Shown: positions 28,587-40,300, numbered from the stretch's first letter. The stretch: 64,000 nt of DNA from an uncultured Paracoccaceae bacterium (GCA_945952025.1 CAMFGW010000016.1:1-64000); one strand, 5' to 3'. The notes: generated by a model from the letters alone, not told the origin. Numbers and translations: made by a program.

Positions 28587-29255
28587 TCATGGCCCGGCGG
28601 CACTGTCCAGCACTTCCGCCGCAAGCGCGCGCGTGATCGGCCGGCCAAGCGCCAGCGCGCGGGCATCCAGCCGCTCGACCAGGTCGCGGGCGGCGGCGAA
28701 GGACCGCTCGGTCCGCTCGACCAGGTAGCGCACGAGCGTGGGCGCGACCGTGACCTGCCGGTCGGCGAACAGCTTGACGATGACCGCCGCCAGAAGCGCG
28801 TCGTCCGGGGGCGACAGGGCCACTGCCGCCGTGCCCTGCATCCGGCTTTTCAGATCGGCAAGCGTCAGGCCCCAGTCGGCCACGGGCCGCGCGGCGGTCA
28901 GAAGAAGAAGCCCGCCCTCGCGCAGCGTGCGTTCGTGCAGGTGAAAGAGCGGCTCCTGCGCTGTGGCGGGCAGCCGGTCGGCATTCTCGACCACCAGCGC
29001 GGGCGCGGGATCGGGCAGGGGGCCCCGCGCCAGATCCGCCGCCTCGACCATCCGCGCCTGACGGCCTGCGGCAAAGACGGCGGCAAGGTGGCTCTTGCCC
29101 GACCCCTCGGGCCCGATCAGCAGGAGTTTTCCCAAGGGCCAGAGGTCGGGCCGGTCGATCAGCGCCAGCGCATCGGCATTGGCGGGCGAGACATAGAAAT
29201 CCGCACGCCCCTGCGCGGAACGCGCCGGCAGGTCGAACGCCAGTTGCCGCGCCAT
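28587..29255 (-). CDS. hdaA: DnaA-inactivating regulator HdaA
   Basis: A 222-residue truncated DnaA-like AAA protein that promotes hydrolysis of DnaA-bound ATP with the beta clamp and so prevents over-initiation. The N-terminus [20 protein letters not shown] includes the clamp-binding QLAFDLP motif. The Walker A is GPEGSGKSHLA (residues ~48-58) and the Walker B VVENADRL. There is no C-terminal DNA-binding domain, as expected. The ATG overlaps the perM stop by one base (TGATG). Confidence 0.93.
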   Translation of the reverse strand: MARQLAFDLPARSAQGRADFYVSPANADALALIDRPDLWPLGKLLLIGPEGSGKSHLAAVFAAGRQARMVEAADLARGPLPDPAPALVVENADRLPATAQEPLFHLHERTLREGGLLLLTAARPVADWGLTLADLKSRMQGTAAVALSPPDDALLAAVIVKLFADRQVTVAPTLVRYLVERTERSFAAARDLVERLDARALALGRPITRALAAEVLDSAAGP

Positions 29256-30346
29256 CAGCCCTCGTCCCGGCCCCCGCTTGCGCGGGCAAGGTCGGCCGGG
29301 TTGCCCCGGTAATAGACGCTCGCCCGGTAGCGGCCCATCATGAAGCGCATCAGGACACCGATCGAGGCCGCGACCGGCACCGCGACCAGCATGCCGACGA
29401 AGCCGAAGAGCGTGCCCATCGCCGACAGGGCGAACAGAAGCCAGACCGGATGCAGCCCGACCGACTTGCCGACGAGCCGGGGCGTGATGATGTTGCCCTC
29501 GGTGAACTGGCCCAAGGCAAAGATGAGGGCGACGGCGCCGACATGCAGCCAGTCTCCCCAGAACTGGTAGAGCGCGAGCCCGAGCGCGAGCGCGCCGCCG
29601 ATCAGCGCGCCGACATAGGGGATGAAGGTGACGAAGCCCGCGATGGCGCCGACGATCAGGCCGAACTGCAACCCGGCCAGGATCAGGCCGGTCGAATAGT
29701 AGACCCCCATGATCGCGCAGACCAGGACCTGCCCGCGCACGAAGCCCGCCAGCACCTTGTCGATGTCGCGCGCGATCTCGCGCACCGTCTCGCGGTGTTC
29801 CAAGGGCAGCGCCTCGTCGATCCGGGCCACCATGTGGTCCCAGTCCAGAAGCATGTAGAAGGCCACGACCGGCACGACGACCAGGAAGACGATCCAGTTG
29901 ATGACCGAAATGGCCGAGGACAGCAGGCTGCTCGCCAGCTCGCCCCCGCGCGCCTGGATGGCGCGGCCAAGCGCCGTCATCGTGTCGCGAAAGACGCTGT
30001 CGGCCTCGAGCGTGTTGGGAAAGAAGCCGACGATATAGGTCTGCAACTGGTTGAGGATCGTTGGCGCGTCATTGATCAGCTGCGCGAGCTGGCGCGCGAG
30101 CAGAGGGATGACGACCATCGCCAGCAGGATGAAGCCCAGAAGCGCAACGACCGAGATGATGACCGTGGCCGCCGTGCGCGACAGGCCCCAGCGCTCGATC
30201 CGGTCGGCGACGGGATCGAGGAAATAGGCGATGGCGCTGCCCACGATGAAGGGCAGGATGACATTCCCGAGCCCCCAGAGGAGCAGGAAGAAGATCGCGG
30301 CCGTCGCCCCCCAGAACAAGGCCTGCTGCCGCACCGGCACCGTCAT
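29255..30346 (-). CDS. AI-2E family transporter (PerM-like)
   Basis: A 363-residue inner-membrane protein of the AI-2E/UPF0118 family with about eight hydrophobic segments. Family features are [21 protein letters not shown] near the start, [15 protein letters not shown] and the C-terminal [16 protein letters not shown]...[42 protein letters not shown]. Members act as sodium/proton antiporters or small-molecule exporters; the substrate here is unknown. It is first in the perM-hdaA-ppk1-ppx series. Confidence 0.9.
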   Translation of the reverse strand: MTVPVRQQALFWGATAAIFFLLLWGLGNVILPFIVGSAIAYFLDPVADRIERWGLSRTAATVIISVVALLGFILLAMVVIPLLARQLAQLINDAPTILNQLQTYIVGFFPNTLEADSVFRDTMTALGRAIQARGGELASSLLSSAISVINWIVFLVVVPVVAFYMLLDWDHMVARIDEALPLEHRETVREIARDIDKVLAGFVRGQVLVCAIMGVYYSTGLILAGLQFGLIVGAIAGFVTFIPYVGALIGGALALGLALYQFWGDWLHVGAVALIFALGQFTEGNIITPRLVGKSVGLHPVWLLFALSAMGTLFGFVGMLVAVPVAASIGVLMRFMMGRYRASVYYRGNPADLARASGGRDEG

Positions 30347-30397
30347 GCATACCCCCGAGGTCCGTCGGGGAGCGCGAAGGACGCCCCCGGTCTGCCG

Positions 30398-32678
<2,281 letters not shown>

Positions 32679-32682
<4 letters not shown>

Positions 32683-33950
32683 CGGAAACCGGGACGGAGA
32701 CGGCTGACGAGATGATTGCCCGCATGGGCCGCGCCGCGCGCGAGGCGGCGGACGCGCTGGCCTATGCCGACCCCGAACGCAAGGTCGCTGCCCTGCAGGG
32801 CGCGGCGCACCACCTCTGGGACCGCAGGCAGGCGGTCCTGGACGAAAACACGCTCGACCTGGCCGCGGCCGAGGACAAGGGCCTGTCGGGCGCCATGCTG
32901 GACCGGCTGAAGCTCGACGAGGGGCGGCTGCGCGGCATCGTCGACGGTCTGCGCGCGGTCGCCGAACTGCGCGACCCGGTGGGCGAGGTGGTCGCGGGTT
33001 GGGACCGGCCCTCGGGCCTGCATATCGAACGTGTCCGCACCCCCTTGGGCGTCATCGGCGTCATCTACGAAAGCCGGCCGAACGTGACGGCGGACGCGGG
33101 CGCGCTCTGCCTGAAGGCCGGTAACGCGGTGATCCTGCGCGGCGGCTCGGAAAGTTTCGCCACCTCGGTCGCCATCCACGACTGCCTGGCGCAGGGGCTG
33201 CGCGAGGCCGGGCTGCCGGAAACCGCGATCCAGCTGGTGCCGACGACCGACCGCGCCGCAGTCGGCGCCATGCTGCGCGCGACCGGCACATTCGACGTGA
33301 TCGTGCCAAGGGGCGGCAAGGGCCTGGTCGGCCTGGTGCAGGCCGAGGCGCGGGTGCCCGTCTTCGCCCATCTTGAAGGCATCTGCCACACCTATGCCGA
33401 TCGTGACGCCGACCTGGACAAGGCGCGCCGCGTCGTCGTGAATGCCAAGGCCCGGCGGACCGGGGTCTGTGGTGCTACCGAATGCCTGCTGATCGACTGG
33501 CGCTTCTACACCCAGCACGGGCCGGTTCTGATCGAGGACCTTCAGGCCGCCGGGATCGAGGTCCGGGCCGAGGGCGAACTCGCCAAAGTGCCCGGCACCG
33601 TCCGCGCGACGCCCGAGGATTTCGGCCACGAATTCCTGGACCGGATCATCGCCGCGAAGCTCGTGGATGGCGTCGACGAGGCCATCGCCCACATCCGCCG
33701 CTACGGGTCCGGCCATACCGAGGCGATCCTGACCGAGAACGACCAGACAGCCACGCGCTTCTTCCAGCGGCTCGATTCCGCGATCCTGATGCAGAACGCC
33801 TCGACCCAGTTCGCCGATGGCGGCGAGTTCGGCATGGGGGCAGAGATCGGCATCGCGACCGGCAAGATCCACGCCCGGGGGCCGGTCGGCGTCGAACAGC
33901 TGACCAGCTTCAAATACCTGGTCCGGGGCGACGGCACGATCCGCCCCTGA
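32679..33950 (+). CDS. proA: gamma-glutamyl phosphate reductase
   Basis: A 423-residue aldehyde-dehydrogenase-fold enzyme for the second step of proline synthesis, using NADPH. The catalytic cysteine lies in [43 protein letters not shown] and the C-terminal signature [22 protein letters not shown] are typical. Its start overlaps the proB stop (ATGA). It converges on chpT with about 118 bp between, in which I see no repeat copy or clear terminator. Confidence 0.96.
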
Positions 33951-34068
33951 GAGGGCGCGTGGGCCTCAAGCCTTGGCGGTAGTGCACCGGACGGGGGCGC
34001 GGGGCTTGCCGTTGGTGGTCTGCCAGTCCCTGCGCCGGGGCGGCTGCACGCCGTGGCGTGGCACCACC

Positions 34069-34722
34069 TCAGAACTCCAGGACGAATCCCGTTTCCGTCA
34101 GGTCGAGCCGGGGCTGGCGGCCCTGGCGGCGCACCTCGTCGGGGAAGAGCGCGAACTGGACTTCGGCCGGGCGCAGCCCTTCGGGGTCGGCTCCGAAGCG
34201 GCGGTCCGTAAGCCGCGACCAGAGTGCTGCGTCGAAGCGGGTGCGGCTGGCGCGCGCGACAAGGCTCATGCGACCGGGCGCGGGCGTCGTCACCGTGACC
34301 TCGCCGCCGTAGGGCAGCCCCGATTCGGCTGCGAGGATCGCAAGGAAGCCGAGCTTCACCAGCCCGCGCAACAGGTCGGGGCCGGTCTGCCAGTCGATCT
34401 TCAGACGCGAGGCGCCGTTCAAGGCCTCGATGATCGACAGGACCTCGGGCCGCGCGACCGCACTTCCATCGCCGGCCGCGCCGAAGGCCAGCCGGAAGAA
34501 GCGGATGCGGGCATTGGCGCTGTCGACGCTTTGCGAGATGAGCGCGAGTTCGGCCCCTCCCGCGCTACCCCCGCCGGGCGCGAGCCCCATCAGCTCGACA
34601 CCGTTTGCGATCGCCCCGATCGGGCTGATAAGGTCGTGGCAGATGCGCGAACCGACAAGTGCCGCCATGACTCCGTCCCGGTTCTGCTGGGCCGCCTCGC
34701 CCGTCTGAAGCGCGCCGTACAT
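34069..34722 (-). CDS. chpT: histidine phosphotransferase ChpT
   Basis: A 217-residue ChpT-like protein. It passes phosphate from the CckA histidine kinase to CtrA and CpdR. The H-box ALVGSRICHDLISPIGAIANGVELM carries the phosphorylated histidine. The rest is a degenerate ATPase-like domain that lacks ATP-binding motifs, as in the family. The start MYGALQTGEAAQQNRDG is taken at the end of plausible coding sequence. In this family CtrA often controls motility and gene transfer agents. It is divergent from the DUF3553 gene by 30 bp. Confidence 0.85.
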   Translation of the reverse strand: MYGALQTGEAAQQNRDGVMAALVGSRICHDLISPIGAIANGVELMGLAPGGGSAGGAELALISQSVDSANARIRFFRLAFGAAGDGSAVARPEVLSIIEALNGASRLKIDWQTGPDLLRGLVKLGFLAILAAESGLPYGGEVTVTTPAPGRMSLVARASRTRFDAALWSRLTDRRFGADPEGLRPAEVQFALFPDEVRRQGRQPRLDLTETGFVLEF

Positions 34723-34752
34723 CAGTTGGCCCTGCGGGGCAGAAGGGACCGG

Positions 34753-34944
34753 ATGCTGGAACCCGGCATGTATGTCGAACACCCCGACCGGCCCGAATGG
34801 GGGCGCGGGCAGGTGCAGTCCGCGATCGGTGACCGGGTGACGGTCAATTTCGAAGAGGCGGGCAAACAGGTCATCCGGGCGTCCCTTGTGGTCTTGCGGC
34901 CGGTGCATGGGCCGGCCTTCCAGACCCTAGGTCCGAAGGGTTAA
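34753..34944 (+). CDS. DUF3553 domain protein
   Basis: A 63-residue protein, MLEPGMYVEHPDRPEWGRGQ... with VTVNFEEAGKQVIRAS. It is a small all-beta fold resembling the DNA-binding ends of PcrA/CarD-like proteins. AGAAGGGA stands 4-10 nt before the ATG. The head-to-head pairing with chpT is one I recall from other Rhodobacterales. No function is known. Confidence 0.8.
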   Translation: MLEPGMYVEHPDRPEWGRGQVQSAIGDRVTVNFEEAGKQVIRASLVVLRPVHGPAFQTLGPKG

Positions 34945-35010
34945 CACAACCCTAACGCGCGTCAATGGCGACACGCTATCGCTTGAGTTCTGCCGCGCCG
35001 GGCCGGGCAG

Positions 35011-35051
35011 TTGCCAAGCGGCCAGCCCGGCCTTAAATCCGCGTCTTAAAT
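35011..35051 (+). promoter_or_regulatory. olsBA promoter with duplicated -10
   Basis: TTGCCA (35011-35016) is followed after 16 bp by TTAAAT (35033-35038). A 13-bp tandem repeat (YTTAAATCCGCG-type) places a second identical TTAAAT at 35046-35051. Two start points could be used; the closer -10 fits the -35 better. Confidence 0.45.
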
Positions 35052-35079
35052 CCGCGCCTGACGCAACCGGACCCTGGCC

Positions 35080-35967
35080 ATGACCCGCCCCCCCGCCACA
35101 AATTGCGACCCGTCGGCAGAGACGCCGGCGCCCGAGGCTGCGACTTCGGCCGTGCCCGCGCGCTTCCAGGTCCGCCTGGCCGAAACCGAGGCCGACCTGC
35201 GTGCCGCCCAGCGGCTGCGCTACCGGGTCTTTGTTGAGGAACTGGGCGGGGACGGGCCGATGGTCGATCACGCCGCGCGGCTCGAGCGTGACGCGTTCGA
35301 CCCGGTGACCGACCACCTGCTGCTGATCGACACCGAAGGCTCGGACGAGGAGGACAGCCGCGTCGTCGGCGCCTACCGGCTTTTGCGGTCCGACCAGGCG
35401 GCGGCATACGGGCGCTTCTATTCGGACGGCGAATATGACCTTGCGCCGCTGCGTGCGACCGGCGTGCCGCTCCTGGAGCTCGGCCGGTCCTGCGTCGATG
35501 CGGCCCACCGGACGGGCGCGGGAATTTTCCTTCTGTGGAACGGACTTGCCGATTATGTGCTGGCAAACGGGATAGAAATCCTGTTCGGCGTCGCCTCGTT
35601 CCACGGCACGGATCCCGGGACGATCGCGCTGCCGCTGTCGTGGCTTTACCATCACCATCTGGCGCCCGAGCCGCTGCGTGTCCGCTCGCGCAAACCGCAG
35701 CGCATGGACATGCTGCCCGCGGGCGCGCTTGACCGCCGCGCGGCCCTGTCCTCGATGCCGGGTCTCATCAAGGGCTATCTGCGGCTGGGCGGCGTGGTGG
35801 GCGACACGGCCTATGTCGACCATGAGTTCAACACGACCGATGTCTTCTTTGTCGTCGATACGCGAACGATGAGCGACCGCCACCGTGACTTCTTCACCCG
35901 CAAGTCGGTTGCGCGCGACGCGCCCACCGACGGCATCGCCGGGGCCGACGAGGATGCGGGCGCGTGA
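35080..35967 (+). CDS. olsB: ornithine-acyl-ACP N-acyltransferase
   Basis: A 295-residue GNAT-like acyltransferase that attaches a 3-hydroxy fatty acid to ornithine, the first step of ornithine lipid synthesis. FQVRLAETEADLRAAQRLRYRVFVEELG opens the domain. LLELGRSCVDAAHRTGAGIFLLWNGLADYV and FGVASFHGTDPGTIALPLSWLYHHHLAPE are the diagnostic parts. These membrane lipids lack phosphorus and are useful under phosphate limitation. Its stop overlaps the olsA start (GTGA). Confidence 0.92.
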   Translation: MTRPPATNCDPSAETPAPEAATSAVPARFQVRLAETEADLRAAQRLRYRVFVEELGGDGPMVDHAARLERDAFDPVTDHLLLIDTEGSDEEDSRVVGAYRLLRSDQAAAYGRFYSDGEYDLAPLRATGVPLLELGRSCVDAAHRTGAGIFLLWNGLADYVLANGIEILFGVASFHGTDPGTIALPLSWLYHHHLAPEPLRVRSRKPQRMDMLPAGALDRRAALSSMPGLIKGYLRLGGVVGDTAYVDHEFNTTDVFFVVDTRTMSDRHRDFFTRKSVARDAPTDGIAGADEDAGA

Positions 35968-36794
35968 TCGGCTGGGACACACGATGGGACCCTGACAGCC
36001 GGCCCGACCATGTGCGCGTCGGGCCCATCGGCTGGGTGCTGGCGGCAATCCGGGCCGTGGCGCTTCTTGTCGTGCTGATCGCGGGCCTTCTGATCCTCCT
36101 CGCGCTCAGGCTGCCGGAGCGGCTCTGGTCAGGCACCCGCCGCCCCTGGACCTCGCGCCTGACGCAAGGGGTTTGCCGGCTGTCGCTCCGGACCCTCGGC
36201 TTCCGGCTGACGGTGCGGGGCGCGCCCCTTGCGGGTTGGGGCGCGGTCGTTGCCAACCATTCCTCCTGGCTCGACATCTTCGTGCTGAACGCCTGCCAGC
36301 CGATCACCTTCGTCTCGAAGTCAGAGGTGGCGCGCTGGCCCTTCATCGGCTGGCTCGCCCGCGCGACCGGCACCGTCTTCATCGAGCGTGACCCGCGCAA
36401 GGCCGCCGCACAGGCGCGCCTGTTCGTCGAGCGCATCCGGCAGGGCGACCGGCTTCTGTTCTTCCCCGAGGGCACCTCGACCGACGGGATGCGCGTCCTG
36501 CCCTTCAAGTCGACGCTTTTCGAGGCCTTTTTTGCCGAAGGCCTGGCCGATGTCATGGCGATCCAGCCCGTCGCCGTCACCTACCGCGCGCCAAAGGGCA
36601 CTGATCCGCGCTTTTACGGCTGGTGGGGTGACATGAGCCTTGCGCCGCACCTTCTTCTGACGCTGGCGGCCTTGCGCCAGGGCGGGGCCGAGGTTGATCT
36701 TCTGCCGCCGATCCCGGTGGCGGCCGCAGGCTCGCGCAAGGCCCTGGCGGCGGCGGCAGAGGCGGCTGTGCGGGGCGCGCATCGGCAGCCCTGA
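35964..36794 (+). CDS. olsA: lyso-ornithine lipid O-acyltransferase
   Basis: A 276-residue PlsC-family membrane acyltransferase that completes ornithine lipid. A hydrophobic anchor spans residues ~22-48. The catalytic H-x4-D is at His99-Asp104 (NHSSWLDIF), and the acceptor motif is FFPEGTS (~167-172). The start codon is GTG. With olsB immediately upstream the pathway is complete. Confidence 0.92.
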   Translation: MIGWDTRWDPDSRPDHVRVGPIGWVLAAIRAVALLVVLIAGLLILLALRLPERLWSGTRRPWTSRLTQGVCRLSLRTLGFRLTVRGAPLAGWGAVVANHSSWLDIFVLNACQPITFVSKSEVARWPFIGWLARATGTVFIERDPRKAAAQARLFVERIRQGDRLLFFPEGTSTDGMRVLPFKSTLFEAFFAEGLADVMAIQPVAVTYRAPKGTDPRFYGWWGDMSLAPHLLLTLAALRQGGAEVDLLPPIPVAAAGSRKALAAAAEAAVRGAHRQP

Positions 36795-36826
36795 AGCGCT
36801 GTCCCCGAAACGTTGCCCCTGAAAAG

Positions 36827-36867
36827 CAAGAGGCCCCGGGGGGGCACCGGGGCCTCTCTGGCTTTTG
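36827..36867. terminator. terminator between olsA and aqpZ
   Basis: AGAGGCCCCGG (36829-36839) pairs perfectly with CCGGGGCCTCT (36847-36857), loop 7 nt, in the convergent gap. A CTGGCTTTT tract follows on the plus side. It probably serves both genes. Confidence 0.75.
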
Positions 36868-36879
36868 CGTCAGAGACGC

Positions 36880-37566
36880 TCAGCCACCGGCGCGGGTCAG
36901 ACCGGCCGCATGAAGAAGGCCAGCAACCGCCCCGCCGGCGAACGGCGCGACGATGAAGACCCAAAGCTGCGAAAGCGCCGCGCCGCCCACGAAGAGCGCC
37001 GGGCCGATGGAGCGGGCCGGGTTGACCGACACGCCGGTCACGTTGATCCCGACGAGGTGGATGCCCGCAAGCGTCAGGCCGATCGCCAGCCCGGCAAAGC
37101 CCGCGACCGAACCGGGGCCCGTGGCGCCAAGGATGACGGTCACGAAGAGGAAGGTCGCGACCGCCTCGAACACCAGCGCCGCCGTCAGGGAATATTCACC
37201 AAGGTAGCCGGGGCCATAGCCGTTCTGGCCAAGCCCCTTCACCGCGATGTCATAGCCCGCGCGGCCCGAGGCGATCAGGTAGATCACCGCAGCGCCAAGG
37301 ATCGCGCCGACGATCTGCGCCGCGACATGGTTCAGGAACTCCGGCACCGTCATGCGGCCGGCGGTGACCATGCCCAGCGAGACGGCCGGGTTCAGGTGCG
37401 CGCCAGAGATGGCGCCGATCCCGTAGGCGGCCGCGACGATCGACAGGCCGAAGGCCAGGGCGATGCCGTGCATGCCGATCTTCTCGCCCATGAGCACGGC
37501 CGCGCCGACGCCGAAGAAGACCAGGATGAATGTGCCGATCATTTCGGCGAAGAATTTTTTCTGCAC
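36880..37566 (-). CDS. aqpZ: aquaporin Z
   Basis: A 228-residue MIP-family water channel with six membrane helices. Both NPA boxes are present: SGAHLNPAVSLG and TGVSVNPARSIGPAL. The start is GTG giving (V/M)QKKFFAEMIGTFILVFFG, with AAAGGGACAG upstream; ATG codons further up encode no channel sequence. It is divergent from lipA. Confidence 0.94.
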   Translation of the reverse strand: MQKKFFAEMIGTFILVFFGVGAAVLMGEKIGMHGIALAFGLSIVAAAYGIGAISGAHLNPAVSLGMVTAGRMTVPEFLNHVAAQIVGAILGAAVIYLIASGRAGYDIAVKGLGQNGYGPGYLGEYSLTAALVFEAVATFLFVTVILGATGPGSVAGFAGLAIGLTLAGIHLVGINVTGVSVNPARSIGPALFVGGAALSQLWVFIVAPFAGGAVAGLLHAAGLTRAGG

Positions 37567-37664
37567 TATCTGTCCCTTTCTTCCGGTTGCCTGTGTCCCG
37601 GACGTCCGGCCCCGCGGGTGTGCAGTCCCCCCGGGTGGCCGCCGTCCGGTGCCTTGGCCCCTCA

Positions 37665-37693
37665 TTGCGTTCCGCGAGGGGCAGGAATATCTA
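37665..37693 (+). promoter_or_regulatory. lipA promoter
   Basis: TTGCGT (37665-37670) and TATCTA (37688-37693) with a 17-bp spacer lie about 30 bp before the lipA start. Confidence 0.6.
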
Positions 37694-37723
37694 TAGGGCA
37701 GGCAAATTTCAGGGGAAAGTTTC

Positions 37724-38674
37724 GTGCGCGACATCACCATTCCCGGCCAGCGGCACCCCGAGAAGGCCCATCGACCCGATCAGGAGCAGCCGAAGAAGCC
37801 AGCCTGGATCCGCGTCAAGGCGCCGACCTCGCAAGGCTACAAGGACACGCGCGAGATCCTGCGGACCAACCGGCTGTCCACCGTCTGCGAGGAAGCGGCC
37901 TGCCCGAACGTCGGCGAATGCTGGAGCCAGGGCCACGCCACCATGATGATCATGGGCGACATCTGCACGCGCGGCTGTTCCTTCTGCAACATCGCGACCG
38001 GCCGCCCCGATGCGCTCGATGTGTTCGAGCCGGGCCGGGTTGCGCAGGCGGTCGAGAAGCTGAGCCTCGCCCATGTCGTCCTGACCTCGGTCGACCGGGA
38101 CGACCTGGCGGATGGGGGGGCGGAACATTTTGCCCAGACGATCCGTGCGATCCGCCACCGCTCGCCCCAGACGACGATCGAGATCCTGACGCCCGACTTC
38201 CTGAAGTGCGGGCCGGAGGCGCTGGCCGTCGTGGTGGCGGCCAAGCCCGACGTATTCAACCACAACCTTGAAACCGTGCCGGGGCTTTACCCCACGGTCC
38301 GGCCCGGCGCGCGCTACTTCCATTCGCTCAGGCTCTTGCAGCGGGTGAAGGAGCTGGACCCCGACATCTTCACCAAGTCCGGCATCATGGTGGGCCTGGG
38401 CGAGGACGGGCAGGGCGTGCGGCAGGTCATGGACGACATGCGGGCGGCGGATGTGGATTTCCTGACGATCGGGCAATACCTGCAGCCGACGCCGAAGCAC
38501 CACCGCGTCGACCGGTTCGTGACGCCCGAGGAATTCGCGACCTACGAGAAGTCGGCCTATGGCAAGGGCTTCCTGATGGTGTCCGCGACGCCGCTGACGC
38601 GGTCGTCCTACCACGCGGGCGACGATTTCGCCCGGCTGAGGGCCGCGCGGCGCGAAAAGCTGGGGATCGCCTGA
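37724..38674 (+). CDS. lipA: lipoyl synthase
   Basis: A 316-residue radical SAM enzyme that inserts two sulfurs into octanoyl groups of 2-oxoacid dehydrogenases and GcvH. The auxiliary cluster uses Cys55, Cys60 and Cys66 ([12 protein letters not shown]). The radical SAM cluster uses Cys81, Cys85 and Cys88 (CTRGCSFC). The closing [10 protein letters not shown] is the conserved C-terminal serine motif. The start is GTG. Three repeat copies follow its stop. Confidence 0.97.
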   Translation: MRDITIPGQRHPEKAHRPDQEQPKKPAWIRVKAPTSQGYKDTREILRTNRLSTVCEEAACPNVGECWSQGHATMMIMGDICTRGCSFCNIATGRPDALDVFEPGRVAQAVEKLSLAHVVLTSVDRDDLADGGAEHFAQTIRAIRHRSPQTTIEILTPDFLKCGPEALAVVVAAKPDVFNHNLETVPGLYPTVRPGARYFHSLRLLQRVKELDPDIFTKSGIMVGLGEDGQGVRQVMDDMRAADVDFLTIGQYLQPTPKHHRVDRFVTPEEFATYEKSAYGKGFLMVSATPLTRSSYHAGDDFARLRAARREKLGIA

Positions 38675-38700
38675 AGGGCAGGGGGCTGGATCAGCGGTCG

Positions 38701-38888
38701 GAGTGGCAGGGGCCGTTGGCCCTTCCATGCGGAGGCTTGGTTGTTTGTCCTCGCCGATGGCCCCAAAGGCCATCGGCCAGCGACCGCCCCGGCGAAGGCG
38801 GGCGCTTCGCGCCCACCGGGGCGGGCGCCGGCCTTCGTTGGTGAGCGACACGGGCGGTCCAGCCAGGGCGTTTCCACACGGCCGGGCG
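38701..38888 (+). repeat. intergenic multi-hairpin repeat, copy E (3' shortened)
   Basis: A member that begins 26 bp after the lipA stop with a GGCAGGGGCC...GGCCCTTCC-like hairpin. It contains GGCGGGCGCTTCGCGCCC and GTGAGCGACAC, but lacks the terminal GGAAACGCG/CGCGTTTCC hairpin and ends in CACGGCCGGGCG. Confidence 0.82.
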
Positions 38889-38908
38889 ATCCACGCCGGT
38901 TAACGTTC

Positions 38909-39108
38909 GGGGTGGCAGAGACCGTTGACACTGCCATGCGTTGACTTCGCCTTATGTCCCGGCCGGTGGCCCAAGGCCACCGGCCAGCGCCCGCCCCGCC
39001 ATCGGCAGGCGCCGGCCTTTTGTGGTTCATGACTTCAGCGGTCCAGCTGAACCGTTCCCACACGGGTGGGGAAACGCGGGTCGCGTTTCCTTTGCCCGCC
39101 CGGCCCGG
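38909..39108 (+). repeat. intergenic multi-hairpin repeat, copy F
   Basis: A member in the same orientation as E, 20 bp behind it. It has the GGCAGAGAC...CTGCC hairpin, GGCCGGTGGCCCAAGGCCACCGGCC arms (nearly perfect) and the full GGAAACGCG/CGCGTTTCC hairpin with TTTGCCCGCC tail. The GGGCGCTTCGCGCCCACC part is missing. Confidence 0.84.
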
Positions 39109-39130
39109 CGTTGTTGGTAGGACCGTCCCG

Positions 39131-39229
39131 ACCCGCCGTCGGCGGGCGCTGGCCGATGGCTTTGGGCCACGGGCCGGGACCAAAGACCAAGCCCTCGCAC
39201 GGCAGAGTCACTTGCCTCTGCCACCCGGG
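39131..39229 (-). repeat. intergenic multi-hairpin repeat, copy G (partial, inverted)
   Basis: About half an element in reverse orientation: CGCCGTCGGCGGGCGCTGGCCGATGGC..., then a GGCAGAGTCACTTGCCTCTGCC-type hairpin and CACCCGGG end. It faces copy F and ends 15 bp before the bmt stop codon. It shares the CAGAGTCACTTGCC loop with copy C. Confidence 0.8.
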
Positions 39230-39243
39230 ACGTCGCCCCCCCA

Positions 39244-40251
39244 CTACCCCCTGCGCCGCGCGCGTTCCCGGGTCGGCGCGCTGTCGCCTGTTCCGTCCGA
39301 GGCCGAGGAAAAACCCCCGAGCGCGCCCGCGATTTCGTCGAGCGTGGGGCGTGGGCCGGGGGGCGTCTCTTCCAGCGCCCTGCGCATGGCGACCAGATGC
39401 TCGGGCATCGTCCCGCAGCAGCCGCCGATGATTTTCGCGCCGGCGTCCCGCGCAAGCGTCGCATAGCGCGCCATCAGCGTCGGCGTGCCGTCGTAATGGA
39501 TATGGCCGTCGTGATACTTGGGAATGCCCGCGTTCCCCTTGGCGATGATCGGCAGCTCGGGGCCTGCGGCGGCGAAGCCCAGGACCGTGCGCATCAGGTC
39601 CGACGCGCCGACGCCGCAGTTCGCGCCGAAACCCAGGGGAGGATGGTCCAGCTTGCCGACCAGCGCCACCAGCGCGCTCGATGTCAGGCCCATCATGGTC
39701 CGCCCGGCCGTGTCGAAGCTCATCGTGCCGCACCAGGGCATGCCGGCCAGCCTGCAGGCCTCGGCCGCCGCGCGGAACTCGTCCGGCGCGCTGATCGTCT
39801 CGACCCAAAGGACGTCCGCGCCGCCCTCTTTCAGCCCCTCGGCCTGTTCGTGGAAGATCTCGACGGCACTGTCGTAGGTCAGGCTGCCCATCGGCTCCAT
39901 GATCTCGCCCGTCGGGCCCATCGACCCCGCCACGACCACCCTGCGGCCAGAGGCGTCGGCCACCTCGCGCGCAAGCTCGGTCGACACGCGGTTCAGCTCC
40001 CGCACGCGGCTCTGGGCCTCGTGCAGCTTCAGGCGCGCGGCATTGCCGCCGAAGGTGTTGGTCAGGAAGATGTCCGACCCCGCATCGACCGCGCCCTTGT
40101 AAAGCGTGCGGATCGCGTCGGGGCGATCGGTGTTCCAAAGCTCGGGCGCCTCGCCGGCGATCAGCCCCATGTTGAAGAGGTTGGTGCCGGTGGCGCCATC
40201 GGCCATGAGCCAGTCGCGGGTGGCAAGAAGCTGCGAAAGGGCGTCGGTCAT
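39244..40251 (-). CDS. bmt: betaine-homocysteine S-methyltransferase
   Basis: A 335-residue zinc methyltransferase with a TIM barrel that moves a methyl group from glycine betaine to homocysteine, giving methionine and dimethylglycine. Zinc ligands are the cysteine in GANCGVG and the pair in GGCCGT. WLMADGATGTNLFNMGL is the family N-terminus. DMSP can also serve as methyl donor for some relatives, which is notable with dddP in the window. A homocysteine methyltransferase with another donor remains possible. Confidence 0.88.
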   Translation of the reverse strand: MTDALSQLLATRDWLMADGATGTNLFNMGLIAGEAPELWNTDRPDAIRTLYKGAVDAGSDIFLTNTFGGNAARLKLHEAQSRVRELNRVSTELAREVADASGRRVVVAGSMGPTGEIMEPMGSLTYDSAVEIFHEQAEGLKEGGADVLWVETISAPDEFRAAAEACRLAGMPWCGTMSFDTAGRTMMGLTSSALVALVGKLDHPPLGFGANCGVGASDLMRTVLGFAAAGPELPIIAKGNAGIPKYHDGHIHYDGTPTLMARYATLARDAGAKIIGGCCGTMPEHLVAMRRALEETPPGPRPTLDEIAGALGGFSSASDGTGDSAPTRERARRRG

Positions 40252-40271
40252 CGGATACTCCGTCCGAAGGG

Positions 40272-40300
40272 GTGTCACATCAGAAGTGTCACGGGCCGCG
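40272..40300 (-). promoter_or_regulatory. direct repeat upstream of bmt
   Basis: On the minus strand GTGACAC occurs twice, 14 bp apart from start to start, about 20-45 bp before the bmt ATG. Such spacing suits a regulator binding one or two turns of helix. I cannot name the regulator, and no known SAM or SAH riboswitch core was recognised. Confidence 0.35.
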
